Source of the DNA: Salipiger sp. CCB-MM3 | GTDB lineage: Bacteria > Pseudomonadota > Alphaproteobacteria > Rhodobacterales > Rhodobacteraceae | NCBI RefSeq assembly: GCF_001687105.1 | Contig: NZ_CP014595.1 | Span: forward strand, 2,838,171-2,902,170 | DNA: 64,000 nucleotides | Direction: 5' to 3' | Shown: one piece after another, positions 38,578-48,375 of the stretch | How positions within the stretch are numbered: the first letter of the stretch is position 1 | How the letters are laid out: each line of letters begins with the position of its first letter | Notes under the pieces: model-generated | Told to the model about the DNA's origin: nothing | The model's database searches: none | Seen by the model: only the letters and a program-made list of their open reading frames with translations | Made by a program: the position numbers and the translations under genes

Positions 38578-39243
38578 TTAGCGCACGACCTGAACGATGC
38601 GACGGGTCTCGGGGTCGATCAGCACGGTCTGCTGGTTGACGTTGAGATACTCAAAGTCGCTCTCCGGCACCTCATAGACCTCGATCTCCTGCGGGATGCC
38701 TGCGCCCACGGCAACTTCGCCGTTCAGATAGACCGGCTCGACCGGGTTGCGCTCGATATAGGTGACGGTCTTTTCTTCGGCGTTGTTGGCCGCGCCGGTC
38801 ACGGCACCCAGCACCGCGCCTGCTGCGACGGCAGCCGGGCCGCCCACCAGCAGCGAGCCCACGGCCGCGCCCCATGCACCGCCGACACCTGCGCCAGCTG
38901 CGGCATTGTCCTTGTCTTCATAGGTGATGGTCTTCACCTCAACGCGGTCGCGGTTTTCGTAAAGCACAACCGGCTCGTCCTCGACCGGGGTGGTCAGATA
39001 GGCGGAATAGGCCCAGCCTTCCACACCTTCATAGCTCACCTCGCACCATTCCGCGTCTGCCAGGCAGCCCTTCACGTCAACTTCGGCGTCCGAGGGGATC
39101 ACGTTCTCGATCTGGTACTGCGGGCCGGGGCCTGCGCGCAGGTTCAGCTCGGTGGTGGCCGAGGCGCTCATCGCGGCGGAGACGGGAGCGGCAACCAGAG
39201 CGGCAAGCGGCAGCGAAAGCAGAAGCGTTTTCTTGGTGGTCAT
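38578..39243 (-). CDS. exported SH3 / DUF1236 domain protein
   Basis: 221 aa. Sec signal peptide (TLLLSLPLAALVAAPVSA), bacterial SH3 domain (ATTELNLRAGPGPQYQIENV, CLADAEWCEVSYEGVEGWAY), a Gly/Ala-rich hydrophobic glycine-zipper-like stretch (GAWGAAVGSLLVGGPAAVAA) and a C-terminal DUF1236 segment (YEVPESDFEYLNVNQQTVLI, DPETRRIVQVV). Likely anchored at the envelope. Start at 39243 follows AAGGA. Role unknown; SH3 domains often bind peptidoglycan. Confidence 0.85.
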   Translation of the reverse strand: MTTKKTLLLSLPLAALVAAPVSAAMSASATTELNLRAGPGPQYQIENVIPSDAEVDVKGCLADAEWCEVSYEGVEGWAYSAYLTTPVEDEPVVLYENRDRVEVKTITYEDKDNAAAGAGVGGAWGAAVGSLLVGGPAAVAAGAVLGAVTGAANNAEEKTVTYIERNPVEPVYLNGEVAVGAGIPQEIEVYEVPESDFEYLNVNQQTVLIDPETRRIVQVVR

Positions 39244-39627
39244 CGGAGTAATCCTTTCTGATCTTTGGCGGCCGCGCTGCGATCCGCCGTTCTGGTGCCT
39301 CAACCGCAAGATCAGCAAGACCGTTCCCGGAAAGATGAAAAAACCTCCCGAAGTGATTGATATTTCATTGTTTGGGCGGAATGGCGCTTGGCGGCTTGGT
39401 GAATTGGAACAAGATCGCAACGGGGGGAGTTATCTTGCCCTCGCGCGATCTGGTGCATGCTTTTGACGTCGCTCGGCAGCCGGGGATGGCAGGTCCGCGC
39501 AGGTTTTCGTCAAATGCGTCGGAGTAAGTCGAAGATCGCGGTGTGGCGGCGGCGTCATCTAAAGCCCGCTTTAACTGTGATCTGCGAGGATGCCTGTCTT
39601 ACCAAGCGAATTCCGGAGGCCGGACAG
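39244..39627. other. 384-base intergenic region without recognised gene
   Basis: Lies between two divergent genes and should hold both promoters. The second half (from 39457) is open in frame with the downstream GGDEF-like gene, but it is Arg/Lys-rich nonsense-like sequence with no ribosome site, so I treat it as leader. No hairpin, repeat or tRNA recognised. Confidence 0.5.
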
Positions 39628-40959
39628 GTGGATCACAGTGCGAAATTTCAGGCTCTGACGGCGCAGAACGGCGTGTTTCTCGCGCCCGCCCATCCCAGCC
39701 TCCGGCCCCTCGCGTGGACGCGCATGGTCTGTCTGGTGCTGGCCGGTGCGCTGCTGCTGATCGCGGCAGAGGGGCATATTTACGGGATCTCGCGTCTCTA
39801 TGCGCCAAGCGGCGATGCGGCGCTCTCTCTGCCGACGCTGCTGACGGGAGTCGCGGCGCTGTCGGCGACGCTGCTGCAGCGGCCCCTGCGCCGCTCTGAC
39901 GGGCGCGAGACGCTGCTTTGGCTCATGGTTATTGCGCTGTGCCTGCTCACCGGGCTCGGCTACCGCGCGGGGATTACCGTGGGCGCCGGGCGCATGGGCG
40001 GTAACACCGCGGTGTCCTTCGTGCTGCTGGCCGGGGCGCAGCTGTGCTACCGGCGGCTGCCGCTGTCGTCTTGCAGCCTGATGCTGATGACCATGTTCCT
40101 GCCGTTCATCGCCGCCGTGGGCTATCTCAACGGCCAGCCCGCGATGTTCGGCGATATGTCCCTGTCCACATCGCTGCTGCTGCTGGCGCTTGGGGTGGCC
40201 AATGTCGCCAGACACGCCCGCCGCGCGCTGCTGCGGCCTTTGGTCAGCGGCTCGGCCTCGGGTCGGATCGTGCGCGGTATCCTCCTCGCGTGGCTCGTGC
40301 TGGTGGCAGCGCAGGCGGTTTCGGTCCGCTTCGTGCCGGGCCCATGGCTCGAATTGTCGAGCGTGACGCTGATGCTGGTGGACACGCTGGTGATGCTTGC
40401 AGCGATCCTCTTTCTCGGCGGCAAATATGACGCCAGCGCCTCGCGGCTGCGCCTCACCGAATGGCGGCTCTACCGTGCCGCCATGCGCGATCCGTCGACG
40501 GGCATGCGCACCCGGGCCTCGGCGGAGCTTTACAGCGCCACCTTCGGGCCGCTCACCAGCCAAGGGCTCGTGCTGCTCGAGGTGGAGGGGATAGACGCAC
40601 TGGAGGCACGCTATGGCCGCACCGCCGCCGAACGGGTGCTGCGGCTGGTCTCCACCGGGCTGCACCGCGACCTTGCGCCCGAGGAACTGCTCTGCCGCGA
40701 CGAGGATATGGGGCTGATGCTGCTGGCCCGGAACTGCACGCTGGATTCGTTGACGATGCGGGCGCAGGACCTCTGCGCGCGGGGCGGCGAATTGCGCGAT
40801 CCCGAGCGGGAACTGCTGCCGATTGCGCTCACCGCTGCCGTGGTCATGGCGCGGCGCGGCGACGGCGATCTCGGGCCCGCGCTGCGCCGGGCGCGGCAGG
40901 CGCTGGATGAGGCGCGCAAGCAGGGTGAGCGGGGTGTGGTGCTCTGTGAGGCGGCGTGA
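39628..40959 (+). CDS. membrane protein with degenerate GGDEF domain
   Basis: 443 aa from the GTG at 39628, which has GGAGG at an ideal distance. Seven or eight hydrophobic segments (residues about 28-260), then a GGDEF-like fold with DPSTGMRTRASAELYSATFG, LVLLEVEGIDALEARYGRTA and AERVLRLVSTGLHRDL. The active-site loop reads CRDED (356-360) instead of GGDEF, so cyclase activity is unlikely. It may sense a signal and act as a nucleotide receptor or through protein contacts. Ends 11 bases from the convergent dCTP deaminase gene. Confidence 0.8.
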   Translation: MDHSAKFQALTAQNGVFLAPAHPSLRPLAWTRMVCLVLAGALLLIAAEGHIYGISRLYAPSGDAALSLPTLLTGVAALSATLLQRPLRRSDGRETLLWLMVIALCLLTGLGYRAGITVGAGRMGGNTAVSFVLLAGAQLCYRRLPLSSCSLMLMTMFLPFIAAVGYLNGQPAMFGDMSLSTSLLLLALGVANVARHARRALLRPLVSGSASGRIVRGILLAWLVLVAAQAVSVRFVPGPWLELSSVTLMLVDTLVMLAAILFLGGKYDASASRLRLTEWRLYRAAMRDPSTGMRTRASAELYSATFGPLTSQGLVLLEVEGIDALEARYGRTAAERVLRLVSTGLHRDLAPEELLCRDEDMGLMLLARNCTLDSLTMRAQDLCARGGELRDPERELLPIALTAAVVMARRGDGDLGPALRRARQALDEARKQGERGVVLCEAA

Positions 40960-40970
40960 CCCGCCGGGCC

Positions 40971-42047
40971 TTAGCTGCGAAAGTGCTTCGACAGCTTCAG
41001 GCCCTGACCCTGATAGTTCGAGGCGATCCCGGCCCCATAAAGCTGCTCTGGCGGCTCATCCATACGCTCATAGACCAGTCGCCCGACGATCTGTCCATGC
41101 TCAAGCACGAAGGGGGCTTCGTGGCAGCGCACTTCCAGAACCCCGCGAGAGCCGCTGCCCCCAGCCGCGGAATGGCCAAAGCCCGGATCGAAGAAGCCCG
41201 CGTAATGCACGCGGAACTCGCCGACCATGGCCAGATAGGGCGCCATCTCTGCGGCATAGAGCGGCGGGATATGCACCGCTTCGCGGCTGACGAGAATGTA
41301 AAATGCGTCGGGGTCGAGGATCAGCTGCCCGCGCGAGGCCTGCAGCGGGTCCCAGAACTCCGCCGGGTCATACTGCCCGATCCGGTCAAGGTCGATCACC
41401 CCGGTGTGCGGCTTGGCGCGCCAGCCGACAAGCTCGCCAGCGCCGGGTTGCAGGTCGACGGAAAAGCCAAGGCCCTCACCGATCACCGCCGGGCCGCCGC
41501 TGACCAGCGTTTCGGCCTCATGCAGGGTGGTAAGCTCGGCGTCGCTCAGCACCGACTGGCCGCGCCGAAAACGGATCTGGTTGAGCCGCATGCCGGTGCG
41601 CGCCAGCACCGAGAAGGAGCGGGGGCAAATCTCGGCGTAGAGCGGCCCTTTGTAGCCGGGCGCGATTCGATCAAACTCGGTGCCGCCATCGGTGATCGTT
41701 CGGGTCAGCAGGTCGAGCCGCCCGGTCGAGCTTTTGGCATTGGCGACGGCCGAGAGATCCTCGGGCAGATCGAGGCTTTCGAGCAGCGGCACCACATAGA
41801 CGCAGCCCTTCTCCAGCACGGCGCCCTCGGTGAGGTCGACGCGGTGCATCTCGAACTCTTGCAGCCGCGCGTCCAGCGGGCGTCCGGCTCCGGCAAGGAA
41901 GGAGGCGCGCACGCGGATCGCCTCATGGCCGAGTCGCAGATCGAGGCTGGCGGGTTGGATTTGCCCCTCGACGAGCGGTGCTGCGCTGCGGATGGCTCCG
42001 CTGTCGACGAGCGCCGAAATCTGCTGGCTGGCGAGCACCCCTGTCAT
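40971..42047 (-). CDS. 2'-deoxycytidine 5'-triphosphate deaminase, double-domain type
   Basis: 358 aa, about twice a normal Dcd. The N-terminal half has EGQIQPASLDLRLGHEAIRV and ANAKSSTGRLDLLTRTITDG; the C-terminal half repeats the trimer-type dUTPase/Dcd fold with HYAGFFDPGFGH and GQIVGRLVYERMDEPPEQLY. This is the fused Dcd family of alphaproteobacteria that turns dCTP into dUTP. ATG at 42047 is six bases inside a possible GTG start at 42053 and is better spaced from GGGGA. Convergent with the GGDEF-like gene. Confidence 0.9.
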   Translation of the reverse strand: MTGVLASQQISALVDSGAIRSAAPLVEGQIQPASLDLRLGHEAIRVRASFLAGAGRPLDARLQEFEMHRVDLTEGAVLEKGCVYVVPLLESLDLPEDLSAVANAKSSTGRLDLLTRTITDGGTEFDRIAPGYKGPLYAEICPRSFSVLARTGMRLNQIRFRRGQSVLSDAELTTLHEAETLVSGGPAVIGEGLGFSVDLQPGAGELVGWRAKPHTGVIDLDRIGQYDPAEFWDPLQASRGQLILDPDAFYILVSREAVHIPPLYAAEMAPYLAMVGEFRVHYAGFFDPGFGHSAAGGSGSRGVLEVRCHEAPFVLEHGQIVGRLVYERMDEPPEQLYGAGIASNYQGQGLKLSKHFRS

Positions 42048-42287
42048 GGTCACGATCCCCCGGTATTGCGTTGAACTTGCTTAGCAAGCGGCGTGGGCGA
42101 GGGGAACGGCAAATGCGCGCGGGCAGCGCTTCGGGCGCGGCTGTGTGACAGCAGCCAACAGGGTGACGGGTTAGCTACGCTCAAGTGCGAGTTGCTAAAA
42201 ATTTCTATGGATTGGTAGAGGCTTACCTCTGGCCGTTTCTCTCACCCTAAGGGGCGGAACAAGTCAGAAACGGCGGCGGGGGTGAAT

Positions 42288-42364
42288 TGGTCGGGCTAGC
42301 AGGACTCGAACCTGCGACCTTCCGTCCCCCAGACGGACGCGCTACCAGGCTGCGCTATAGCCCG
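42288..42364 (-). tRNA. tRNA-Pro(GGG)
   Basis: 77 nt with encoded CCA. Acceptor stem CGGGCTA/TAGCCCG, D-arm GCGCAGCCTGGTAGCGC, anticodon loop CTGGGGG (anticodon GGG), T-arm GCAGGTTCGAATCCTGC. All stems pair fully. Confidence 0.97.
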
Positions 42365-42438
42365 ACTTGTGAGGCCGGTATTTACTGGTTCTGAGCGCAG
42401 GCACAACCCCTAATGCGCAAGTTTTTTCACCAATTTTC

Positions 42439-43308
42439 TCACGCCGCCGAATGGCTATCGCGCGCGGCGACGAAGGCGCGCAGCGCGGCCAGTTGGGCGC
42501 GGGCGGAAACCGCTTGCTGCGCGGTCAGTTGCGGGGCTGTGGCGAGCGCCGTGAGCGGTCCGGACGCGGGCTGCGGCAGGCTGTCGAGCTGCGCGACCTC
42601 GGGCAGCGGGGCAGCGGCAGCGGGGGCGCCTTCGGCGCTTCCAGCTTCGGGCAGAGGTGTGGCACCGCGGTCCTCCAGTGATTGGGTCAGGAAGCCGGGG
42701 AGCGGCTCTTCCGGGGTGTCGACGGGCTCTGCGGGTAGGGCCTCAGTTTCTGCCTGAGCGTCTGCCTGAGGGTCGGGCTGCCAGAGCGCATCATCGGCGG
42801 CGGCCTGCGGGTCCGGATCGCTGGCCTCGGCAAAGAGCGGTGTGTCGGTCGCATTAGGTTCGGGCTGGGGGGCAGGCTCCGGTTCGGCGGGGGCATCCGA
42901 CACGGCCTCTAGCAGCGCGGCTTGCGGCTGCGCGAAGGGCAGGACGGTGGCGCTGTCTTGTTGCGGTGTGGGTTCGGCAGCGGTCGGCGCGGCGGGGCCC
43001 TCGGCGACATCCTCGCCGCTTTCGTCCAGCAGGCCGGGCGGCGGCGCGATGGCTGCCACATGTTTGACGCCCTGTTCGCGCAGGACCTTCTGCACGCCCT
43101 TGATGGTCAGCCCGTCGTCATGCAGCAACTGCCGGATTCCGGCCAGAAGCGCGACGTCATTGGGCCGGTAATAGCGGCGGCCGCCGGCGCGTTTCACGGG
43201 TTTGACTTGGGTGAACTTGGTTTCCCAGAAGCGCAGCACATGCGCCGGGGTCTCCAGCAGTTCGGCGACCTCGCTGATGGTGCGGAAGGCGTCGCGCGAC
43301 TTGCTCAT
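42439..43308 (-). CDS. MerR family transcriptional regulator
   Basis: 289 aa. MerR-type winged helix at residues 9-80 ([40 protein letters not shown]), followed by a long Ala/Pro/Glu-rich unstructured part and a short C-terminal helix ([18 protein letters not shown]). No metal-binding cysteines, so not a metal sensor. This gene follows ihfA and precedes tRNA-Pro in many Rhodobacterales. Target unknown. Confidence 0.88.
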   Translation of the reverse strand: MSKSRDAFRTISEVAELLETPAHVLRFWETKFTQVKPVKRAGGRRYYRPNDVALLAGIRQLLHDDGLTIKGVQKVLREQGVKHVAAIAPPPGLLDESGEDVAEGPAAPTAAEPTPQQDSATVLPFAQPQAALLEAVSDAPAEPEPAPQPEPNATDTPLFAEASDPDPQAAADDALWQPDPQADAQAETEALPAEPVDTPEEPLPGFLTQSLEDRGATPLPEAGSAEGAPAAAAPLPEVAQLDSLPQPASGPLTALATAPQLTAQQAVSARAQLAALRAFVAARDSHSAA

Positions 43309-43400
43309 GTGGTCGGTCCCCTCAGAAGCGCCCCCCAGACGAAGCGCTGGGGCGCGGGGCGGAGGGGACGCAGGGTTGCAGTTGGATCAGCGCGGGCCGC

Positions 43401-43703
43401 TCAGGACTTGTTGCCCTCGGCCACGCGTTCTTTCATCAGGTGCGAGGGCCGGAAGGTCAGCACGCGGCGCGGCTGGATCGGCACCTCTTCGCCGGTCTTG
43501 GGATTGCGGCCGATGCGCGCCGCCTTGTCCCGCACCGAGAAGGTGCCGAAGGACGAGATCTTCACCTGTTCGCCGCGCACCAGCGCGTCGGACATGTGCT
43601 GCAGCACGGATTCGACCAGTTCCGCGCTTTCATTGCGCGACAGGCCCACTTCGCGAAACACGGCTTCGCTCAGGTCCATCCGGGTCAAAGTCTTGTCACT
43701 CAT
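43401..43703 (-). CDS. ihfA: integration host factor alpha subunit
   Basis: 100 aa. HU/IHF fold with [39 protein letters not shown] and the DNA-intercalating arm [23 protein letters not shown] bends DNA at promoters, origins and recombination sites. Start at 43703; the much longer frame upstream has no support. 92 bases before merR in the same direction. Confidence 0.95.
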   Translation of the reverse strand: MSDKTLTRMDLSEAVFREVGLSRNESAELVESVLQHMSDALVRGEQVKISSFGTFSVRDKAARIGRNPKTGEEVPIQPRRVLTFRPSHLMKERVAEGNKS

Positions 43704-43876
43704 AGTGGCAGCCTCCAAAGGTTGCGGCCAAGCATAGGGGGCAGGCGGATTCCGAGTCAAGCGCGCGGAGCGTCCTCTTGCCGTGCAAGGGCCGGATTTT
43801 GCCGGAGTTTTCGGGCTGGGTTGGGGGCCGGGTGGGAAGCCGGGCCCAGGATTGGGGCAGGGCGAGGCGCTGGCGC

Positions 43877-44848
43877 TTACCAGCGCAGCACCACCGCGCC
43901 CCATGCCAGACCGCCGCCGATGGCCTCGGTGACCACAACGTCGCCGGTTTTGATCTTGCCTTCGGCCTTGCCGACCGACAGCGCCAGCGGGATCGAGGCG
44001 GCGGAGGTGTTGCCGTGATCCTGCACGGTGACCACCACCTGCTCCATCGGCAGGCCGAGCTTTTTCGCGGTGCCGTTGATGATGCGGATGTTGGCCTGAT
44101 GCGGCACGACCCAGTCCACCTCTTCCGAGCTGATCCCGGCCTTTTCCATCGCGGCGGTGGCGGTTTTGGCCAGCTTCTCGACCGCGTGGCGGAAGATCTC
44201 CTTGCCCTCCATCCGCAGGTAGCCGATCGACTGGGTGCTGACACCGCCGTCGACATAGAGCAGATCGCGGAAGTTGCCGTCGGAATGCAGATCGACCGAG
44301 AGAATGCCGCGGTCGGCAGAGGTGCCTTCGCCCTCATCCGCTTCGAGCAGCAGCGCGCCCGCGCCGTCGCCGAAGAGCACGCAGGTCGAGCGGTCGGTCC
44401 AATCCATGATGCGCGAGAAGGTCTCGGCGCCGATCACCAGCACGCGCTTGGCGGTGCCCGCGACGATCAGCGCGTTGGCATTGGCCAGCGCATAGACGAA
44501 GCCCGCGCAGACCGCCTGCACGTCAAAAGCAAACCCGCCGGTCATGCCGATGCGCGCCTGCACCATGGTGGCGGCGGAGGGGAAGGTGAGGTCGGGGGTC
44601 GAGGTGGCGACGATCAGCGCGTCGACCTCGGAGGCGTCGACGCCGGCATCTTTCAGCGCGGCGGCGGCGGCATGGGCGGCGAGGATCGAGGTGGTCTCGC
44701 CCTCGGCGGCAAAATGGCGGCGTTCGATGCCAGAGCGGGTGCGGATCCATTCATCGGAGGTGTCGAGGGTTTTCTCGAATTCCGAGTTGGGGACGATGCG
44801 CTCCGGCAGGTAATGCCCGACGCCCGCGACCTTTGCCCGTATGCTCAT
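43877..44848 (-). CDS. fabH: 3-oxoacyl-[acyl-carrier-protein] synthase III
   Basis: 323 aa. Catalytic Cys114 in [12 protein letters not shown], His in [10 protein letters not shown] and Asn in [10 protein letters not shown] make up the FabH triad. It condenses acetyl-CoA with malonyl-ACP to start fatty acid synthesis. Its start overlaps the plsX stop by four bases (ATGA type), so both are co-translated. Confidence 0.96.
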   Translation of the reverse strand: MSIRAKVAGVGHYLPERIVPNSEFEKTLDTSDEWIRTRSGIERRHFAAEGETTSILAAHAAAAALKDAGVDASEVDALIVATSTPDLTFPSAATMVQARIGMTGGFAFDVQAVCAGFVYALANANALIVAGTAKRVLVIGAETFSRIMDWTDRSTCVLFGDGAGALLLEADEGEGTSADRGILSVDLHSDGNFRDLLYVDGGVSTQSIGYLRMEGKEIFRHAVEKLAKTATAAMEKAGISSEEVDWVVPHQANIRIINGTAKKLGLPMEQVVVTVQDHGNTSAASIPLALSVGKAEGKIKTGDVVVTEAIGGGLAWGAVVLRW

Positions 44849-45960
44849 ATGCCTGTTCCGCTCTTTTTTGTCTCTGTGGCTTCTGCCGGCTCTGTGGGCT
44901 CTGCGCTTGCGGCAGAGGCGGCAACCCGTGCCGCCAGCCTGTCGCCAAAGCCCGACTGCGCGAGGTCATAGGCCAGTTCCACCGCTGCTGCCACCCCGGT
45001 GGCATCGGCGGCGCCATGGGATTTCACCACGGTTCCGTTCAGCCCGAGGAACACGCCGCCGTTCTTGCGGCGCGGATCGACGCGCGCCTGCAGCCGCTTG
45101 AGCGAGCTCAGCGCCAGCAGGGCCGCAAGCCGTGACAGCGGCGAATAGGTGAAAGCCTCACGCAGCAGCTTGTTGATCAGCGAGGCGGTGCCTTCGCCGG
45201 TCTTGAGCGCGATATTGCCGGTGAACCCGTCGGTGACGATGACATCGCAGCGCTTGCCGGGGATGTCTCCGCCTTCGACGAAGCCGACATAGTCGAAGCT
45301 GCCCGCCTCGGCGTTCGCGGCGATCAGGTCATGCGCGGCTTTCAGTTCGGCGCGGCCTTTGTGCTCTTCGGTGCCGACGTTCAGCAGGCCGACACGCGGG
45401 CGCGTCAGCGACAGACCGTTGCGGGCGTAGGACGCCCCCATCATCGCGTATTTCAGCAGATCGTCGGCGTCGGCGCGGATGTCCGCGCCCACGTCCAGCA
45501 TCACGTTGAACCCCTGCGGGTTCAGCGAGGGCCAGAGCACGGCGATGGCAGGGCGGTTCACCCCGGGCAGCTTGCGCAGCCGGACCATCGACAGCAGCAT
45601 CAGCGCGCCGGTGTTGCCGCAGGACACGGCAACGGTGGCCTCACGGTTGCGCACCGCATCGAGCGTGGACCACATCGACGTGTCCTGCCCGTTGCGCATC
45701 ACGTGGCTGGGTTTGTCTTCCATCGACACGACGCCGGAAGCGTCGCGGATCTCGACCTGGGCGGGCAAGCCTTTGTGCTTGTCCACCAGCGGGCGCAGTT
45801 CTGCCTCGGGTCCGTGCAAAAGGAAGCGGACATCGCGGTGCTTCCGCGCAAAGGCGGAAAGACCGGCAACGATGGTTGCCGGTCCGCGATCGCCACCCAT
45901 GGCGTCGATGGAAAGGACCAGAGGCCCGCGCGCTTGACGGTTATCCGTTGCGGATGTCAT
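44845..45960 (-). CDS. plsX: phosphate acyltransferase PlsX
   Basis: 371 aa. LSIDAMGGDRGPATIVAGL at the N-terminus, SCGNTGALMLLSMVRL, and VTDGFTGNIALKTGEGTASL define PlsX. It makes acyl-phosphate from acyl-ACP for the first acylation of glycerol 3-phosphate. Lies 24 bases after rpmF, the standard rpmF-plsX-fabH order. The C-terminal tail (Ala/Glu/Thr-rich, ending KKSGTGI) is longer than in E. coli. Confidence 0.96.
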   Translation of the reverse strand: MTSATDNRQARGPLVLSIDAMGGDRGPATIVAGLSAFARKHRDVRFLLHGPEAELRPLVDKHKGLPAQVEIRDASGVVSMEDKPSHVMRNGQDTSMWSTLDAVRNREATVAVSCGNTGALMLLSMVRLRKLPGVNRPAIAVLWPSLNPQGFNVMLDVGADIRADADDLLKYAMMGASYARNGLSLTRPRVGLLNVGTEEHKGRAELKAAHDLIAANAEAGSFDYVGFVEGGDIPGKRCDVIVTDGFTGNIALKTGEGTASLINKLLREAFTYSPLSRLAALLALSSLKRLQARVDPRRKNGGVFLGLNGTVVKSHGAADATGVAAAVELAYDLAQSGFGDRLAARVAASAASAEPTEPAEATETKKSGTGI

Positions 45961-45984
45961 GCGACGACCGGGCCTTTCAGCAAA

Positions 45985-46191
45985 TTATGCCGCGTCTTCG
46001 TCCAGGTCGATCTCGTCGGCCATGGCGACGACCTCACGGTCGGCATAGTGGCCGCAGGAGGGGCAGACGTGGTGCGGGCGCTTCAGTTCGCCGCAGTTGC
46101 TGCATTCATTGGGGTTGGCCGCGACGAGCGCGTCATGGGCGCGACGGTTGTTGCGGCGCGATTTCGATACTTTGTTCTGTTGGACGGCCAT
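45985..46191 (-). CDS. rpmF: 50S ribosomal protein L32
   Basis: 68 aa. Typical [20 protein letters not shown] start. Four cysteines (30, 33, 43, 46; CSNC...CPSC) keep the zinc-ribbon form of L32. Precedes plsX. Confidence 0.97.
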   Translation of the reverse strand: MAVQQNKVSKSRRNNRRAHDALVAANPNECSNCGELKRPHHVCPSCGHYADREVVAMADEIDLDEDAA

Positions 46192-46362
46192 GTCTCAACC
46201 TCGATTGTTCGCGTGTGGGGGCTATACGAGTGCCCGATAACGTTCGGGCGTGTCCGGCCTCATAGTCTTAACCCATGGCGGCTGGCAACCCGGAATTCCG
46301 ATGAAGGCGCGAAAATAGGTATTTCTTGCAAAGACGCAAGAGAGATTTCGCGCTTATCGCTC

Positions 46363-46941
46363 TTACTTCTCGTCTTTTTCGTCTTTTGAGAGCTGATCGC
46401 GCAGTCCCGCGAGCCCGGCAAACGGGTTCGGACGAGATTCGCGGTCCTGCTCCTCTGCCTCTGCGGCGTCGATGATCTGCGACGACTGCTCGGCGGCGGC
46501 CTCGGCTCCCTCGCTGCGCGGGTAGGGCGGCAGCGCAAGGCTGAGGGCCTCGGTCAGAATCGACGCAAGGTCGATCACGTCGGGCAGTTCGTCCTCTTCC
46601 TCCTCGGGCACTTCGATTTCCGAGCCGGGATCGGGCTCGGCGATCTGCGCGGCGGGACGGAAGACGCGGTTCAGCGGCTCGTCGATCCGCGTGGTCACCG
46701 GATCGAGCGTGACGACGCAGGGCTGCACCACGGTGGCCCCAAGCTCGGCGGTCAGCCGATAGGCCCCGCCCGCCTCGGGGCTGAGCCGTCCGGCAAGCCG
46801 CGCCTTGCGCAGACCCAGCAGACCCAACTGCTCGGCCATGGCGGCGCGTTCGTCCGCGTCGGGGCGGAAATCGAATTCTGTGGGGGAGTCGCGGCGCATC
46901 GTCGAGACGCGCAGCCGCGCGGGGTTTCCGCCTCTGTCCAT
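46363..46941 (-). CDS. YceD family protein (DUF177)
   Basis: 192 aa from the ATG at 46941, which follows AAAGGAAAG. DUF177 features: a central beta part with GAYRLTAELGATVVQPCVVT and LDPVTTRIDEPLNRVF, then an acidic stretch (PEEEEDELPDVIDLASILTE) and the C-terminal FAGLAGLRDQL. In E. coli the gene upstream of rpmF has been linked to 23S rRNA maturation. 170 bases separate it from rpmF, so rpmF may also have its own promoter. Confidence 0.9.
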   Translation of the reverse strand: MDRGGNPARLRVSTMRRDSPTEFDFRPDADERAAMAEQLGLLGLRKARLAGRLSPEAGGAYRLTAELGATVVQPCVVTLDPVTTRIDEPLNRVFRPAAQIAEPDPGSEIEVPEEEEDELPDVIDLASILTEALSLALPPYPRSEGAEAAAEQSSQIIDAAEAEEQDRESRPNPFAGLAGLRDQLSKDEKDEK

Positions 46942-47035
46942 AGGCTGGGCTTTCCTTTGCTTGAAGCGCTTGGCTCGGTTGTGTAATGCGGGATAGAAGG
47001 CCCGCGAGGGCAAGGCAAGGGGCAGGACTGCGTCC

Positions 47036-47488
47036 ATGGTATCACGGTTGAGATTCGCATTTCTGGCCGGAGCGGCTACGCTGGTATTGAGCGCCTGTAC
47101 GGCACAGTACCAGACCCACGGTTACGTGCCGCGCGAAGACGAATTGCAGCAGATCGTGCCCGGTATCGACACCCGCGCGACCGTAGAGGACGTCATCGGC
47201 GTTCCCACGGCCTCGGGCGTGCTGGATCAGGGCGGCTATTACTACATCGAGTCGGAAGTGCGCAGCTTTGCTTGGCACGAGCCCGAAGTGGTGGACCGGC
47301 AGGTGCTGGCGATCACCTTCGACGGGCAGGGCGTGGTGGACAATATCACCCGCTACGGGCTCGAGGATGGCAATGTCGTGCCGCTGACCCGGCGGATCAC
47401 CCGCACCACCGATGGCGAATTGGGCTTCATCCGCAAGCTCTTCGGCAATATCGGCGGGCTTTCCCTCGGCGATTTCGACCAGCAGTGA
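47036..47488 (+). CDS. bamE: outer membrane protein assembly factor BamE
   Basis: 150 aa lipoprotein. Lipobox LSAC gives Cys at about residue 21. The SmpA/OmlA fold follows with VPREDELQQIVPGIDTRATV, EDVIGVPTASGVLDQGGYYY and VVDRQVLAITFDGQGVVDNI. BamE stabilises the BAM complex at the outer membrane. Divergent from the DUF177 gene (94 bases apart). Followed by the acyltransferase gene after 10 bases. Confidence 0.93.
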   Translation: MVSRLRFAFLAGAATLVLSACTAQYQTHGYVPREDELQQIVPGIDTRATVEDVIGVPTASGVLDQGGYYYIESEVRSFAWHEPEVVDRQVLAITFDGQGVVDNITRYGLEDGNVVPLTRRITRTTDGELGFIRKLFGNIGGLSLGDFDQQ

Positions 47489-47498
47489 GGCACGCGCC

Positions 47499-48260
47499 AT
47501 GTCCTCCCGCCTGCACGACGCTGCACCGGGAGAGGGCGGCGTTCTTCTATCCCGCGGCGGCCTGAGGGTCCGCCTCGCGCAAGGCGCTGCCGATGTCGCG
47601 GCAGCGCAGCGGCTGCGCGGGCTGGCGTTCTTTGGCCCCGAGGGCGGGGCCGATGTGGACCCGCTCGACACGCGCTGCAGCCACGCGCTGATCGAGGATC
47701 GCACCGGGCAGCTTCAGGCCTGTTTCCGCTACCTCTGGCTCGATACCAGCGCCGAGATCGGCAACAGCTATTCCGCGCAATATTACGATCTGCAGCGGCT
47801 CGCGGGCTACGGCGGGCCGATGATCGAACTTGGGCGCTTCTGCACACGGCCCGGTCTGGTCGATCCCGATGTGCTGCGGCTGGCGTGGGGGGCGATCACC
47901 GCGCTCGTCGACCGGGGCGGCGCGCGGATGCTCTTTGGCTGCGCCAGTTTCGCCGGGACGGATCCGGCGCCCTATGCCGAGGCTTTCGGCTTTCTCGCGG
48001 CGCGCCATGCGGCCCCCGAGCGTTGGCAGATCGGCGCTAAGGCGGCGGAGCGGGTGGCTTTTGCGCCCGCCGAGGCGGAGGCACGCGGGGTGATGCGGCT
48101 GATCCCGCCGCTGCTGCGCACCTATCTGGGCATGGGCGGCTGGGTCAGCGATCACGCGGTGGTGGACCGGCAGATGAACACGCTGCATGTGTTCACCGGG
48201 GTCGAGACCGCCGCCATCCCTCCGGCGCGGGCCAAGGCGCTGCGGACGATCGCGGGCTAG
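47499..48260 (+). CDS. GNAT family N-acyltransferase, OlsB-like (ornithine lipid synthesis)
   Basis: 253 aa. The autoinducer-synthase-like GNAT fold of OlsB is seen in LRGLAFFGPEGG, DRTGQLQACFRYLW, SYSAQYYDLQRLAGYGGPMI and ELGRFCTRP. OlsB adds a 3-hydroxyacyl chain to ornithine, giving lyso-ornithine lipid. No olsA follows, so the second acyltransferase must be elsewhere. ATG at 47499 follows GAGG. Downstream lies repeat copy 5. Confidence 0.82.
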   Translation: MSSRLHDAAPGEGGVLLSRGGLRVRLAQGAADVAAAQRLRGLAFFGPEGGADVDPLDTRCSHALIEDRTGQLQACFRYLWLDTSAEIGNSYSAQYYDLQRLAGYGGPMIELGRFCTRPGLVDPDVLRLAWGAITALVDRGGARMLFGCASFAGTDPAPYAEAFGFLAARHAAPERWQIGAKAAERVAFAPAEAEARGVMRLIPPLLRTYLGMGGWVSDHAVVDRQMNTLHVFTGVETAAIPPARAKALRTIAG

Positions 48261-48294
48261 GTCTCGGGATTTGGGGTCGGAATTTGGGGTCGCA

Positions 48295-48354
48295 GAGGGG
48301 GCGCTGCCCCCTCGGCCTTCGGCCTCCCCCCGGCGTATTTTGAAAGAGAAGAAG
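48295..48354 (+). repeat. composite intergenic element, copy 5 (behind the olsB-like gene)
   Basis: The cleanest copy: GAGGGGGCGCTGCCCCCTC palindrome, GGCCTTCGGCC hairpin, then CCCCCCGGCGTATTTTGAAA and GAGAAGAAG. 34 bases behind the stop and 22 bases before the next start. Confidence 0.8.
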
Positions 48355-48375
48355 TCACAGGAAGGGCGTGCTGAG

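Noticed and set aside
39457-39627. 57-residue N-terminal extension of the GGDEF-like protein
   Set aside because: The GTG at 39628 has an ideal GGAGG site and the extension has no signal or domain character.
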